NCBI RefSeq assembly: GCF_030813435.1
Contig: NZ_JAUSUG010000002.1
Span: 62,001-126,000, forward strand
Reading direction: 5' to 3'
Origin: Evansella vedderi
GTDB taxonomy: Bacteria > Bacillota > Bacilli > Bacillales > Salisediminibacteriaceae
DNA: 64,000 bases
Shown: positions 17,818-26,884 of the stretch, piece after piece
Numbering within the stretch: the first letter of the stretch is position 1
Layout: each line of letters starts with the position of its first letter
The notes under the pieces: model-generated
What the model was told of the DNA's origin: nothing
Databases searched by the model: none
The model's input: the letters and a program-made list of their open reading frames with translations, nothing else
Translations under genes and position numbers: made by a program

Positions 17818-18849
17818 CTAGTAATAGTTACGAAGATCAACTTTCTTTCCTAATCTCGCACTATCAATCGAACCGTATACCATAGCCATGCTTTTGATAT
17901 TATCTCGGCAGTCTGTCTCTGCCAACCTTCCCTTATCAAGGGATTCGAACATTTCGTCAAAGCAACCTTCATGCCCCTGCCTGTTGCTCGAATCAAGGGA
18001 AAATTCAATTCTTTCATAATCTTTGATAAATTGTCCACTCTGATCGCCATTGGCAACTACGTCACCATAAAGCTTGCTAGCTCCATCCCAAACTAGGGTA
18101 CCTTTCTCCCCATTAATACGCCATTCAGCATCCCATGAAGTAGGTATTCCCTCTGAGCACCAGGAGCCACGATAGGCGAATACTTCTCCGTTTGACATCT
18201 CAAACGTACAGATTGCTGATGCATTACCTGTGTACCATGATCCCGGAGGGTTAAACTCGTGACAGTAAACAGAGATTGGATCCGAACCTGTCAAAAAACG
18301 GGCCTGGTCAAACGTATGAATGGCCATGTCCAATATTAATGGGCTGTCCATTACATCGCGGAAGCCACCGAAGTGAGGTCCGATAAAAAAATCAGCACCA
18401 ATATATCCTACCTTGCCTATCTTTCCTTCCTTTATCTGATCACGAAGTGTTCGAATCGCTGCACTATATCGGCGATTTTGCATAACGGAATAGGAACGGC
18501 CCGTGCGCTCCGCAATAGCGATCAATTTACGTGCGTTTTCCATTGATTCACTCATTGGTTTCTCTCCAAACACATTGGCTCCCATCTCCATAGCCGTAGA
18601 ACAAACGTGATAATGGCTAGACGGAATCGTAACATCGAACACCAGATTTGCCTTCGTCTCCCTCAACGCTTCGGATAGATCTGTATAAAGCCCACATTTC
18701 AACCCGAATCTAGTTGCTAAGGACTGAGCACTATCTAAATGGATTTCTACAAGACCGACAATGTTTACATCTTTCCGATCTAAGGCATCCTTCACCCACG
18801 TATTCGCCATACTACCACAGCCAACAACGACAATATTTTGTGTACCCAT
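17818..18849 (-). CDS. Gfo/Idh/MocA family oxidoreductase
   Basis: 343 residues from ATG 18849 (AGGAGGAG upstream; a GTG at 18855 is less well spaced). Rossmann loop VVVGCGSMANTWV at 7-19, EKP at 96-98. The C-terminal domain includes GPHFGGFRDVMDSPLILDMAIHTFDQARFL, with the Asp and His that line the active site in this family. It is flanked by a terminator downstream and a repeat element upstream, so it looks monocistronic. It probably oxidises a sugar released in the pathway; the substrate is not deducible. Confidence 0.88.
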   Translation of the reverse strand: MGTQNIVVVGCGSMANTWVKDALDRKDVNIVGLVEIHLDSAQSLATRFGLKCGLYTDLSEALRETKANLVFDVTIPSSHYHVCSTAMEMGANVFGEKPMSESMENARKLIAIAERTGRSYSVMQNRRYSAAIRTLRDQIKEGKIGKVGYIGADFFIGPHFGGFRDVMDSPLILDMAIHTFDQARFLTGSDPISVYCHEFNPPGSWYTGNASAICTFEMSNGEVFAYRGSWCSEGIPTSWDAEWRINGEKGTLVWDGASKLYGDVVANGDQSGQFIKDYERIEFSLDSSNRQGHEGCFDEMFESLDKGRLAETDCRDNIKSMAMVYGSIDSARLGKKVDLRNYY

Positions 18850-18933
18850 ACACACTTCTCCTCCTAAAAAGAAAAGAATGGCCTGTAAAGCTAATTAGCT
18901 TTGGAGCCAAACTTTTTTTACTTACCTTCTAGA

Positions 18934-19212
18934 AGAGTCTGTTCAAAACTCCCATGTCTTTATAGACACCACGATAAATGAGAACTATTTTTGACTGTGC
19001 TAAATTCGGGAGTTGATTTACGCTTCAGGCACTCGCTTTCCGCGGGCAACGCTTCAGCCTCCTCGGGAAACCCACCCTGCGGTGTCTTCAGCCGTTGCTT
19101 TTCCCGCAGGAGTCTCGTGCCTTTCGCTTCAATCAACTTCTTTTGAAAATAAACAATGTATTAAAACATAATTTTCGTATAAAGTTCAAAAACAAACTCT
19201 TGAACAGACTCT
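18934..19212. repeat. MITE-like element with 13-bp terminal inverted repeats
   Basis: AGAGTCTGTTCAA (18934-18946) is exactly inverted at 19200-19212. Inside is a GC-rich palindromic core (about 19030-19130) running from GCTTTCCGCGGGC through CAGCCTCCTCGGGAAA to TCCCGCAGGAGTCTCG. There is no coding capacity. A 141-bp internally deleted relative lies at 55431-55571. The element fills the 380-base gap between a Gfo/Idh gene and the GH10 gene. I saw no clear target-site duplication. Confidence 0.7.
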
Positions 19213-19229
19213 ATATAAAGTTTCCTTGT

Positions 19230-20246
19230 TTAAGAATTTGCTACATTTACTAGTTCCCAGTAGGATTGTTTTGGTTTATGCTCTGCATCAAAAGGAAATG
19301 GCCAGTTTTTTCTACCTCTCACCGGGAAATTATTCAACCATGTATAATCATCTGCTGCCCCCCAGAAGGTCACCGACGTGATGTACTCACTGTACTCCTT
19401 GAATAACTTGAATATTTGTCCATATCGTTCTGCCTGACGCTCCATCATTTCCGTAGTCGGTTCCTTCAGATCCGTTCGACGGTCGTCATGATTGAATACA
19501 GATATGTCCAACTCAGTGATATGCAGCTTTAAGCCTAGGCTTGCATATCTCTCAATGGCTTGACGAATAAGGTCAAGGGAAGGTGACTCTAAATTCCAGT
19601 GCGCCTGCAAACCAACTCCATGAATTGGTACCCCTTTGTCCTTTAGTGATTTTACCAACGTATATATTTTCTCTCTCTTTTCAGGAACAGACTCGTTATA
19701 ATCATTGTAGAATAACAACGCATCCGGATCCGCAGTATGAGCAAATTCAAACGCTTTACTAATAAAATCCTCTCCAGCAATGTCGAGCCATTTAGACGGT
19801 CGCAGTAGTTCTTCACTTTTATCTGAAACAGCCTCATTCACAACATCCCAAGCATAAATACTCCCCTTATATCGGGTCATAACTGTTTCAATATGAGACT
19901 TCATCCTGGCTAGAAGTGTCTCACGGTCAACAGTGCTTCCATCCGCTTTCTCAAACATCCAGTTAGGTGTTTGATTGTGCCACACGAGGGTATGTCCCCT
20001 AACCCCCATTCCGTTCTCTTTAGCAAAAGACATCAAGCGATCCGCATTGTCAAACGTGTACTCATTCTCTGCAGGGTGTACACTTACAAATTTCATTTCA
20101 TTCTCTGCAGTCACACTATTGAAATGATGTTTAAGCAGTTCACTTTGAGTGTCCAACGTCAACGGATTTACTGCCGCTCCAATTAAAAAATGCTGCTTAA
20201 AGGCTTCATGCAATTTTAAGTTCTCAGTCAAACGTAAATTTTCCAT
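19230..20246 (-). CDS. GH10 endo-1,4-beta-xylanase, intracellular type
   Basis: 338 residues from ATG 20246, with GGAGG 8 bases upstream. A single GH10 TIM barrel with the acid/base Glu138 in YAWDVVNEAV and nucleophile Glu245 in LHITELDIS. Subsite residues NEMKF and HTLVWHNQTP (84-94) are also conserved. There is no signal peptide, so it should be cytoplasmic, like the short intracellular GH10 enzymes of Geobacillus that cleave imported xylo-oligosaccharides. Its promoter is copy B of the composite element (20309-20375). Confidence 0.95.
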   Translation of the reverse strand: MENLRLTENLKLHEAFKQHFLIGAAVNPLTLDTQSELLKHHFNSVTAENEMKFVSVHPAENEYTFDNADRLMSFAKENGMGVRGHTLVWHNQTPNWMFEKADGSTVDRETLLARMKSHIETVMTRYKGSIYAWDVVNEAVSDKSEELLRPSKWLDIAGEDFISKAFEFAHTADPDALLFYNDYNESVPEKREKIYTLVKSLKDKGVPIHGVGLQAHWNLESPSLDLIRQAIERYASLGLKLHITELDISVFNHDDRRTDLKEPTTEMMERQAERYGQIFKLFKEYSEYITSVTFWGAADDYTWLNNFPVRGRKNWPFPFDAEHKPKQSYWELVNVANS

Positions 20247-20308
20247 ACATTTCTCCTCCAATTCTTATCTATATTCAATAAAAATAAGATAACTGTATTA
20301 CTAGAGTT

Positions 20309-20375
20309 AGTGTAGCGTGCATATAAAACAGTAACAACCTGTCAAACACTTGGTAAATCACCCTTTACCTCTTAG
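20309..20375 (-). promoter_or_regulatory. composite xylan-regulon promoter, copy B
   Basis: Minus strand: CTAAGAG (20369-20375), 5 bases, a 26-base box (20338-20363) starting GGGTGATTTACC and ending GACAGG, -35 TTGTTA (20332-20337), a 17-base spacer and -10 TACACT (20309-20314). This copy is the most diverged inside the box and has no cre-like site. It drives the intracellular GH10 gene, whose start is about 60 bases on. Confidence 0.68.
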
Positions 20376-20398
20376 CTATTTATGAAAAGTACAAAAAT

Positions 20399-22351
20399 TT
20401 ATGAGTGGACGTTCTCCAATTCATCAGGCTTCATTGCTTTTAATTGTTTTTCATAAAGGTTTCGATAAACACCATTTAACTGTAATAGCTCTTTATGTGT
20501 GCCGTGCTCCACAATTTCTCCACGCTCTAATACTAATATTTGGTCCGCACGTACCACGGTTGCTAATCGATGTGCAATAACAATGGTTGTACGATTCTCC
20601 ATGAGCTTTTCTAAGGCTGCTGTCACCAGTGCTTCCGATTCAGCATCTAACGCAGAAGTTGCCTCATCAAGAATTAATATACGGGGATCTTTGAGTAAAG
20701 CCCTAGCGATAGCAACCCGCTGTTTTTGCCCCCCAGATAATCTCATTCCTCTTTCCCCTAAGATGGAGTCGTAATTATTTTTTAATTCCATAATGAAATT
20801 GTGAACATTAGCTGCTTTGGCTGCTTGAATTACTTCCTCCTTAGAAGCTTCAGGCCTTCCGTAAGCGATATTCTCATACACAGTTCCAGAAAAGAGAACA
20901 TTATCTTGAAGTACTAATGCAATTTGTTTTCGGAGATCATATAGATCATAATTTTTAATATTGACCCGATCGAGTAGAATCTCTCCTTGATCAGGATCAT
21001 AGAAGCGGGGGATTAGATTTGCTAAAGTGGATTTTCCTGCTCCACTGGAACCTACTAATGCAATGACCTCGCCAGGTTTAGCGTGAAAAGATATATTTTT
21101 TAAAGCTTTGTACTCCTCATATTCATATCCTTCAATTTCGGGCCTTCCCCTTGGCGGTATTTTAGGCGGTACTAAAAAAAACTTCTTATCAGCTTTAAAT
21201 TCTTCCACTATATCTGGATCCCCATCTTTATCTCTATTTTTAAAGATTGGACGTTCCGATTGATACACGAAAGATACATTATTAAAAACTAACTCTCCAT
21301 TACTATGTTTTAATGGCTTTGCATCTTCCCGATTCAATATATCAACATCATAATCAAACACTTCAAAAATTCGTTCCACGTTTGCCATGGAATTTTGTAT
21401 CGTTACATTTACTTCTGCAAAACGTTGAATAGGACGATACATTTGCATAAGATAAGCTTGAAAGGCAACTAAGCCTCCAACAGTAAATTCCCCTCTCATA
21501 ACAAATAATCCACCTACGAACCAAACTATGACTGTTCCTATATGATTAAAGGATTGTGTAATACGTCCTAGTATATTGGATAATATATGGGCTTTCATGG
21601 CATAGTTAAAATGTTGTTTCGCTTGTTTATCATAGCGCTTCATTTCTGTCTTTTCTCGGTTAAAAGCTTGAACAATTTTAATTCCGCTAATTCGCTCCAC
21701 TAAAACAGCAGATATACGTTCCATTTGCCGATGAACGGATCTCCAAGCAAAGCGAATGCGCACGTTTAAATTCGTAAAAGTTAAATAATACATTGGGAGA
21801 ATCCATAAAGCTAAAAGGGCTAAGCGCCAGTCTAAAACAAATAACATAGCTGCAGCAAAAAATACGACAAATAAATCTACGATAATGTTGATAACGCCAC
21901 CTTGTACAAGATTTTGTGCTCCATTAACATCATTTAATACGCGAGATACGACCCCACCAACATGTTTGTTATCATAAAATTTAGGAGATAGTAATTGCAG
22001 ATGTTGATATAGTTTTTGCCGTATGTCAACAACCATCCTATTTCCTAGCTTAGCAGTTACATAGTTTCTAATAAATTCCATCGTTACTCCAAACAGAAAT
22101 ACGATTAACAAAACTAGTACAGCACCTTCTAGCGTCCATGAACCTTCCCCTTCGAAAACATGGTCAATTAAAACAATCCCTGTAATATAAGGAGCTATTA
22201 GCGGTACAGCTAATTGGAGTATCCCTAAAACAATGATTAGCATAAAAACAAAACGATAGGGCCGAATGAACCTCCAATACTTTCTTAATAATTTCTTTCT
22301 ATCCATTTCTTCTTTCATTACTTTCTTTGAAACTTTCCTATCACTATCCAT
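20399..22351 (-). CDS. ABC transporter with fused permease and ATPase domains (multidrug/lipid exporter type)
   Basis: 650 residues. A six-helix exporter membrane domain (about 25-330) is followed by a nucleotide-binding domain with Walker A GSSGAGKST, signature LSGGQ, Walker B ILILDEATSALD and H-loop IVIAHRLATV. ATG 22351 has GGGGG 6 bases upstream. Unusual feature: about 45 extra residues (near 365-410, including DKDGDPDIVEEF and VPPKIPPRGRPEIE) are inserted between the A-loop strand and ALKNISF. The protein is an exporter, so it is not the missing ATPase of the sugar importers. It has no obvious link to xylan use beyond position. Confidence 0.92.
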   Translation of the reverse strand: MDSDRKVSKKVMKEEMDRKKLLRKYWRFIRPYRFVFMLIIVLGILQLAVPLIAPYITGIVLIDHVFEGEGSWTLEGAVLVLLIVFLFGVTMEFIRNYVTAKLGNRMVVDIRQKLYQHLQLLSPKFYDNKHVGGVVSRVLNDVNGAQNLVQGGVINIIVDLFVVFFAAAMLFVLDWRLALLALWILPMYYLTFTNLNVRIRFAWRSVHRQMERISAVLVERISGIKIVQAFNREKTEMKRYDKQAKQHFNYAMKAHILSNILGRITQSFNHIGTVIVWFVGGLFVMRGEFTVGGLVAFQAYLMQMYRPIQRFAEVNVTIQNSMANVERIFEVFDYDVDILNREDAKPLKHSNGELVFNNVSFVYQSERPIFKNRDKDGDPDIVEEFKADKKFFLVPPKIPPRGRPEIEGYEYEEYKALKNISFHAKPGEVIALVGSSGAGKSTLANLIPRFYDPDQGEILLDRVNIKNYDLYDLRKQIALVLQDNVLFSGTVYENIAYGRPEASKEEVIQAAKAANVHNFIMELKNNYDSILGERGMRLSGGQKQRVAIARALLKDPRILILDEATSALDAESEALVTAALEKLMENRTTIVIAHRLATVVRADQILVLERGEIVEHGTHKELLQLNGVYRNLYEKQLKAMKPDELENVHS

Positions 22352-22499
22352 CAAATACCCCCAATTATATATCTTCGCGAGTATAGCACTGTGACGTACC
22401 CGTATTCGATAATTCTATGCGAAGTCCATTCGTGAATATACTCACCGCTAGAAATAGAGTGCTTTCAGACTTCAAAAAATTAAATTTTTTTAACAAAAC

Positions 22500-22528
22500 G
22501 GAGCAGCTGCAACGATGCATACTGCTCC
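22500..22528 (-). terminator. Rho-independent terminator after lipoprotein GH10
   Basis: Minus strand GGAGCAG (22522-22528) pairs with CTGCTCC (22500-22506), followed by GTTTTGTT. Confidence 0.65.
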
Positions 22529-22556
22529 ACTATCAGAAACCCTTTATTTTCCAAAG

Positions 22557-23873
22557 TTAGTCTTGAGGTAGTTTCGAAGGGTCGACAACAGCCCAAAAAG
22601 CTGGTTTCGCATGAAGCTGGTGGTCAAACAGTAACGGTGCATTGGTGCGGTTTACAGGAAACGAGTGCAACCAAGTATGGCTATCGGCGATTCCCCAGAA
22701 AACAACACCACTTAAAATATCCTTATGCTCCCTAAATGCTTCGAATAATTCTTGATATCTTTCTGCTTGTTTCATCAGCACTTCCTCGGGGATATCATCA
22801 CCGAAATCACTACGATCATTCCAAGAATATAGGCTCATATCCAATTCAGTAACAAGGTTATCAAGGCCAAGCTCGCTGAACAATTTCATAGATTCAATGA
22901 TTGACGATACAGATGGTCCATGAATGTCAATATGCGTCTGGTGACCAACCCCATCAATCGGCACTCCTTTGTCCAGCATCTTCTTTACCAACTCGTAGAG
23001 TCGGTCACGCTTTACAGGATTATCTGTTCCGTAATCATTTATGTAAAGCTTAATGTCTGGACCTCCAGCTTCACGCGCTGCTCGAAATGCTGTCTCAATG
23101 AAATCTGTACCTGTAATCTGGTACCATTCGCTTTCCCTCATACCATCTGGGGTACCCGGTTCAATTACCTCATTCACTACATCCCATGAAATGATATCGT
23201 CCTTATACCTCTCTACTATCGTGCGAACATGATTATCTAACCGTTCGAGAAGTAGTTGCTTATTTGCTTCACGCTTTTCTGGATCGGTTTCATCAATCAT
23301 CGGTTTTCCATCAAGATCTATAAAGAACCAATCACTTACTTGGGAATGCCAAACTAGCGTATGAAATCGTAACTCCATATCGTTTGCCTTGGCAAATTCG
23401 ACAATTCGATCAGCGTTCTCCCAAGTGAAGTTACCTTCTGAAGGTTGAAGTGCATCAGGCTTCATCACATTCTCTGCTACCAGCCAGTTTACATGCTTCT
23501 TTAGTAAATCCGATATCAGTCCGGTAGTTTGGAAAGGTTCAATCGCTGCACCAATCGGAAAGTAGTCAATATATGTTTCCGCAAGTGAAGGGATATCCTC
23601 CTCAACTGATGGAACAGGAGGTTCTTCCGTTACCTCCGTTTCCGAGTTGTCATCCACTTGTTCACCCTTGACCTCCGCCTCTTCTTCCGAATTCGACTCA
23701 TTAGTTTCCCTTTCCTCTTGTTCATTTGACTCTTCAACAGCATCCACATTTTCGCTGTCGCTCATTGTTTCTTCACTTGATTGACACCCGCTCAGCAATA
23801 GCCATATGGAAAAAACGACTAAAAGTATTATCGCATTAATAATGAAAGTCTTTTGCTTGTTATTCAATTTCAT
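22557..23873 (-). CDS. GH10 endo-1,4-beta-xylanase, surface lipoprotein
   Basis: 438 residues from ATG 23873. The lipoprotein signal reads SIWLLLSGCQSS, with lipid-attached Cys30. Residues 31-95 are a very acidic Glu-rich linker without charge balance. Residues about 100-435 are a GH10 barrel with acid/base Glu235 (SWDVVNEVIEP) and nucleophile Glu343 (LVTELDMSLYS). It should sit on the outer face of the membrane and cut xylan into oligosaccharides for import, the outside partner of the cytoplasmic GH10 at 19230. The upstream region is taken up by the repeat array. Confidence 0.94.
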   Translation of the reverse strand: MKLNNKQKTFIINAIILLVVFSIWLLLSGCQSSEETMSDSENVDAVEESNEQEERETNESNSEEEAEVKGEQVDDNSETEVTEEPPVPSVEEDIPSLAETYIDYFPIGAAIEPFQTTGLISDLLKKHVNWLVAENVMKPDALQPSEGNFTWENADRIVEFAKANDMELRFHTLVWHSQVSDWFFIDLDGKPMIDETDPEKREANKQLLLERLDNHVRTIVERYKDDIISWDVVNEVIEPGTPDGMRESEWYQITGTDFIETAFRAAREAGGPDIKLYINDYGTDNPVKRDRLYELVKKMLDKGVPIDGVGHQTHIDIHGPSVSSIIESMKLFSELGLDNLVTELDMSLYSWNDRSDFGDDIPEEVLMKQAERYQELFEAFREHKDILSGVVFWGIADSHTWLHSFPVNRTNAPLLFDHQLHAKPAFWAVVDPSKLPQD

Positions 23874-23913
23874 CTGGTTTAGTTCCCACCTTTCTAAAAA
23901 ATACATCCTGGTA

Positions 23914-24878
23914 GTCTACCCTGAAAATAGGTGGCATCAAAGGTCGCTCTTTACCTTTGATGCCACCGAAGCAATGAGCGAAGCCGCCGCCATCTTTACA
24001 AAGCTAGCTATGAATGGTTTTCTCATAGTTAGTGCGCGGTGCGCAGAGCCATTGCCGTCACTTTTCATCCCTCATGGTGAGAAAATACTTAATCATGGGA
24101 GTCTACCCTGAAAATACGCTTCTATAGGGTTCATTCGCTACGGTTTCGCTCCCTTTCCGTGGGTGATCTGACAAGCCTCCTCACGACTGCGCCGTTGCGG
24201 GGGCTCGTCTTGATCATTCTCCCACAGGAGTGTCGCAAACCCTCGCTCATTCATTGTTTCAAAGCTATTTTCATTCACCATGGTGCGACCTAAAAAGTTG
24301 CATGGGGGGCTACCTTGAAAATACGCATCAGTAGGTTCGTTCATTCGCTACGACTTACTCCCTTTCCGTGGGGGCTCGTCTAGATCATAGTCCCGCAGGA
24401 GTGTCGTGAGTCTTCGCTCATTCACTTCTCCTCAACGCTTATTTTCATCCTCCATGGTGAGAAAATTCTTTATCATGAATGGCTACCCTGAAAATAGGTG
24501 GTATCAAAGGTCGCACTTTACCTTTGATGTCACCGAAGCAATGAGCGAAGCCGCCGCCATCTTTGCAAAGCTATCTATGAGTGGGCTTCTCATAGATAGC
24601 GCGCGGCGAGCGGAGCCATTGCCGTCATTTTTGATCCACCATGGTGCGAATTAATATTGGCATGAAAGTCTACCCTGAAAATAGCTACGTTGGAGCTCGC
24701 TACAGCCCTCTCGCTTTCCGCGGGCGAACCGCAAGCCTCCTCGGGAAAAGCGCCCTGCGGGGTCTTGCCTGGCTCGCTTATCCCGCAGGAGTCTCGAGGG
24801 CTTCCGCTCACACCAACGCTGATTAATATAATTTTCATTCACCATGGTGCAACCTAAAAAGTTGCATGAGGGGCTACC
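23914..24878. repeat. tandem array of five mosaic intergenic repeat units
   Basis: The boundary GNCTACCYTGAAAATA recurs at 23914, 24101, 24308, 24481 and 24668, with a last partial copy at 24872, giving units of 187, 207, 173, 187 and 204 bp. Units mostly end in a CATGGTG palindrome plus a CATG motif. Units 1 and 4 have the same core (GGTGGYATCAAAGG hairpin, GAAGCAATGAGCGAAGCCG). Units 2 and 3 have another core (CCCTTTCCGTGGG, CGCAGGAGTGTCG). Unit 5 carries the GCTTTCCGCGGGC...CCCGCAGGAGTCTCG core also found in the element at 18934. Short open frames here are not genes. Confidence 0.8.
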
Positions 24879-24889
24879 TTGATAATAAA

Positions 24890-24931
24890 AACACCTTACA
24901 GAAACCTAAAATAGAACTTCCGCAAGGTGCT
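24890..24931 (-). terminator. Rho-independent terminator of the nine-gene transport operon
   Basis: Minus strand AGCACCTTGC (24922-24931) pairs with GTAAGGTGTT (24890-24899) using two G-U pairs. It is followed by TTTTATTA. Confidence 0.6.
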
Positions 24932-24946
24932 GTGAAAAGAAATAGC

Positions 24947-25891
24947 TTATCCTACAACCCCACTTCGTTCAACACTTTGAACGAAGTACCGTTGAACAAA
25001 TAGATACATAATAATCAGTGGCAGCATAGAGAGTAGAATACCCGTGTCCTGCACCATGCTCTGGAAAAACGGATCATTAGTGCCTGCCTCTCCATCGAGT
25101 TGGATAGCCAAGTTATATGGTAAAGATGATAATTGAGTAGCCAACACATTACTTGATGTCAAATACGTTGTAGTATAAAACGTATCATTCCACTGCCACA
25201 CAAATGAGAAAAGCATAACCGTCACTATTGCTGGCAGGGCATTCGGGAGCATGATTCGAAAAAACGTTGTCCCAACTCCTGCTCCATCAATATATGCCGC
25301 TTCCTCAATTACTTTTGGTATTCCCTTAAAGAATTGTCTGAAAATAAAGATGAAGAGTCCCGCTTTAAGAGAACTTGCCGTAATTGCTGTCAAAATAAAC
25401 GGCCAATAAGAATTTAACAAATTAACTGAATCCCCTGTTAATAAAGGAATTATTCCCATAAAGGTAAACTCCCTTAAATTCATGTATATGGGGATAAGGA
25501 TCGTAGTAGGCGGAACCAAAATAGTAAGTATGACCCCGGCAAAAAGTATTTTCCCCCCTTTTATCTTTAACCGTGCAAATGCATAACCTGCTAATGCACA
25601 AGAAGCAGTTGTTAAAATTGTTGTTATTCCTGCCAGAAGGATAGTGTTTAGCAATGTATTCCAATAATCCATAATCCATATTGCAATCCTAAAGTTTTCT
25701 AGTGAAAAATGCTCTGGAACCCATACTACAACCGGTGAGTAAAGGTCCTTTTGGTGCTTAAACGCTGTCGAAATTTTTTGGAGAATAGGATATAGGATGA
25801 CAAACGCTAATCCAACAATCAGAACGAATCGCACCGTCGACCATAGCCAACGCTTCCAATTGTCTAGCGATAATAATCTAGCTATTTTCAA
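24947..25891 (-). CDS. carbohydrate ABC transporter permease (MalG/LplC type), second pair
   Basis: 314 residues with six membrane segments. The cytoplasmic EAA loop reads EEAAYIDGAGVGTTFFRIMLPNA (about 195-217) and couples to the ATPase. TTG 25891 follows GGGGGG. It pairs with the permease at 25970 and is the last gene of the nine-gene operon. No ATPase gene is present; an MsmX-type shared ATPase elsewhere is expected from Bacillus precedent. The presence of a second permease pair in the same operon (31552-33386) is unusual. Confidence 0.9.
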   Translation of the reverse strand: MKIARLLSLDNWKRWLWSTVRFVLIVGLAFVILYPILQKISTAFKHQKDLYSPVVVWVPEHFSLENFRIAIWIMDYWNTLLNTILLAGITTILTTASCALAGYAFARLKIKGGKILFAGVILTILVPPTTILIPIYMNLREFTFMGIIPLLTGDSVNLLNSYWPFILTAITASSLKAGLFIFIFRQFFKGIPKVIEEAAYIDGAGVGTTFFRIMLPNALPAIVTVMLFSFVWQWNDTFYTTTYLTSSNVLATQLSSLPYNLAIQLDGEAGTNDPFFQSMVQDTGILLSMLPLIIMYLFVQRYFVQSVERSGVVG

Positions 25892-25969
25892 ATCGTTCCC
25901 CCCTATCTAATTAAGTCGATTTCTATGGATCGATTGTTTTTGCTTCTACTTTATGCTCATGAGCCTTGT

Positions 25970-26884
25970 CTATTCTTGGTAGAAGACCCTCTTAGATATG
26001 AAATACGTACTTACCATTAAGATCAACATAATGGAAAGAAAATACAGCCATGCCATGGCCGAGCTTAGTCCAAAATTAAAGGTGTCAAAGCCAGTTGACA
26101 TAATTACATCCGTCACTGGACTCCTAGAAAATGAGTCAATAATCGTATAGATCACATTGACTAAGATAAGCGGGCTAACCATTGGTAACGTAATCTTCCA
26201 GAATGCTTCATACCCTGTAGCTCCCTCTACTTTAGACGCTTCATATAATTGAGGTGAAATCGACTGGATACCTGCAAGGAAGATCAATATTTGAACCCCT
26301 GACTGACTTACAATGTCATAGATGCGGTTAACTGCTCCTGAAAGATAAAGAACAATAGTTTCATGAACTCCAGCCCTTAGCATCATTCGTTCTAGTTCAA
26401 AAGATGATAAGGCATTGATAGCTCCACTAGAGCTAGCAGCCTGTTGATTGACCGCTTGTACAAGGCTTGACGATTCTAAGTTCATAATGACCCCAGATGC
26501 CAGTATTACCGGAAGGAAAAAGATAGCTCTTGAGACGGATCTTCCAAAAAACTTCTGGTTAAGTACGACTGCCAAAAACAAACTAAAAATGACTATTAGC
26601 GGTACATTAACGATAATATCTATAAGCGATTCCACAAGTATACGGTTAAAAGTTGTATTAACTGTTAAAGCCTGTACATAATTAGTAAAACCAATATAGG
26701 TGATCTGTATACCTTCAGAGCTTGCTTCGATATTACTTAAGCTGTATCGTAAAGAGTTAATCAATGGAATCATAAAGAAAACGATGAAACCGATTAGCCA
26801 AGGGAAAACAAAGATAAAGCCCCAAAATGCCTTTTGACCTTCATATGATTGTAATTTCTCACGAATATTAGCTATGGGTTTCAT
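25970..26884 (-). CDS. sugar ABC transporter permease (MalF/LplB type), second pair
   Basis: 304 residues, six membrane segments, first at about 20-45 (FIFVFPWLIGFIVFFMIP). The EAA loop is YEASKVEGATGYEAFWKITL. A serine-rich insert around residues 125-150 (SSSLVQAVNQQAASSSGAIN) extends an outside loop. Its start overlaps the end of the DUF5696-type gene by 4 bases (ATGA), so the two are translationally coupled. That coupling suggests that the lipoprotein and this permease work together. It forms a heterodimer with 24947 (inference). Confidence 0.9.
   Translation of the reverse strand: MKPIANIREKLQSYEGQKAFWGFIFVFPWLIGFIVFFMIPLINSLRYSLSNIEASSEGIQITYIGFTNYVQALTVNTTFNRILVESLIDIIVNVPLIVIFSLFLAVVLNQKFFGRSVSRAIFFLPVILASGVIMNLESSSLVQAVNQQAASSSGAINALSSFELERMMLRAGVHETIVLYLSGAVNRIYDIVSQSGVQILIFLAGIQSISPQLYEASKVEGATGYEAFWKITLPMVSPLILVNVIYTIIDSFSRSPVTDVIMSTGFDTFNFGLSSAMAWLYFLSIMLILMVSTYFISKRVFYQE

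Noticed and set aside
20309-20330. Cre site at composite promoter copy B
   Set aside because: The sequence TGCACGCTAC lacks the AANCGNTT core; three or more mismatches.
20399-22351. ABC protein as the ATPase of the sugar importers
   Set aside because: It is a fused exporter-type permease/ATPase; importers of this family need a separate MsmX/UgpC-type ATPase with a regulatory C-terminal domain.
23940-24850. Several 60-100 codon open frames in the repeat array, and similar ones at 3402-3748
   Set aside because: They overlap on both strands, follow the GC-rich repeat cores and lack ribosome binding sites; they are products of the repeats.
23914-24878. Repeat array considered as a CRISPR array
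   Set aside because: Units are 173-207 bp with long shared cores, not 24-40 base repeats with unique spacers, and no cas genes are present.
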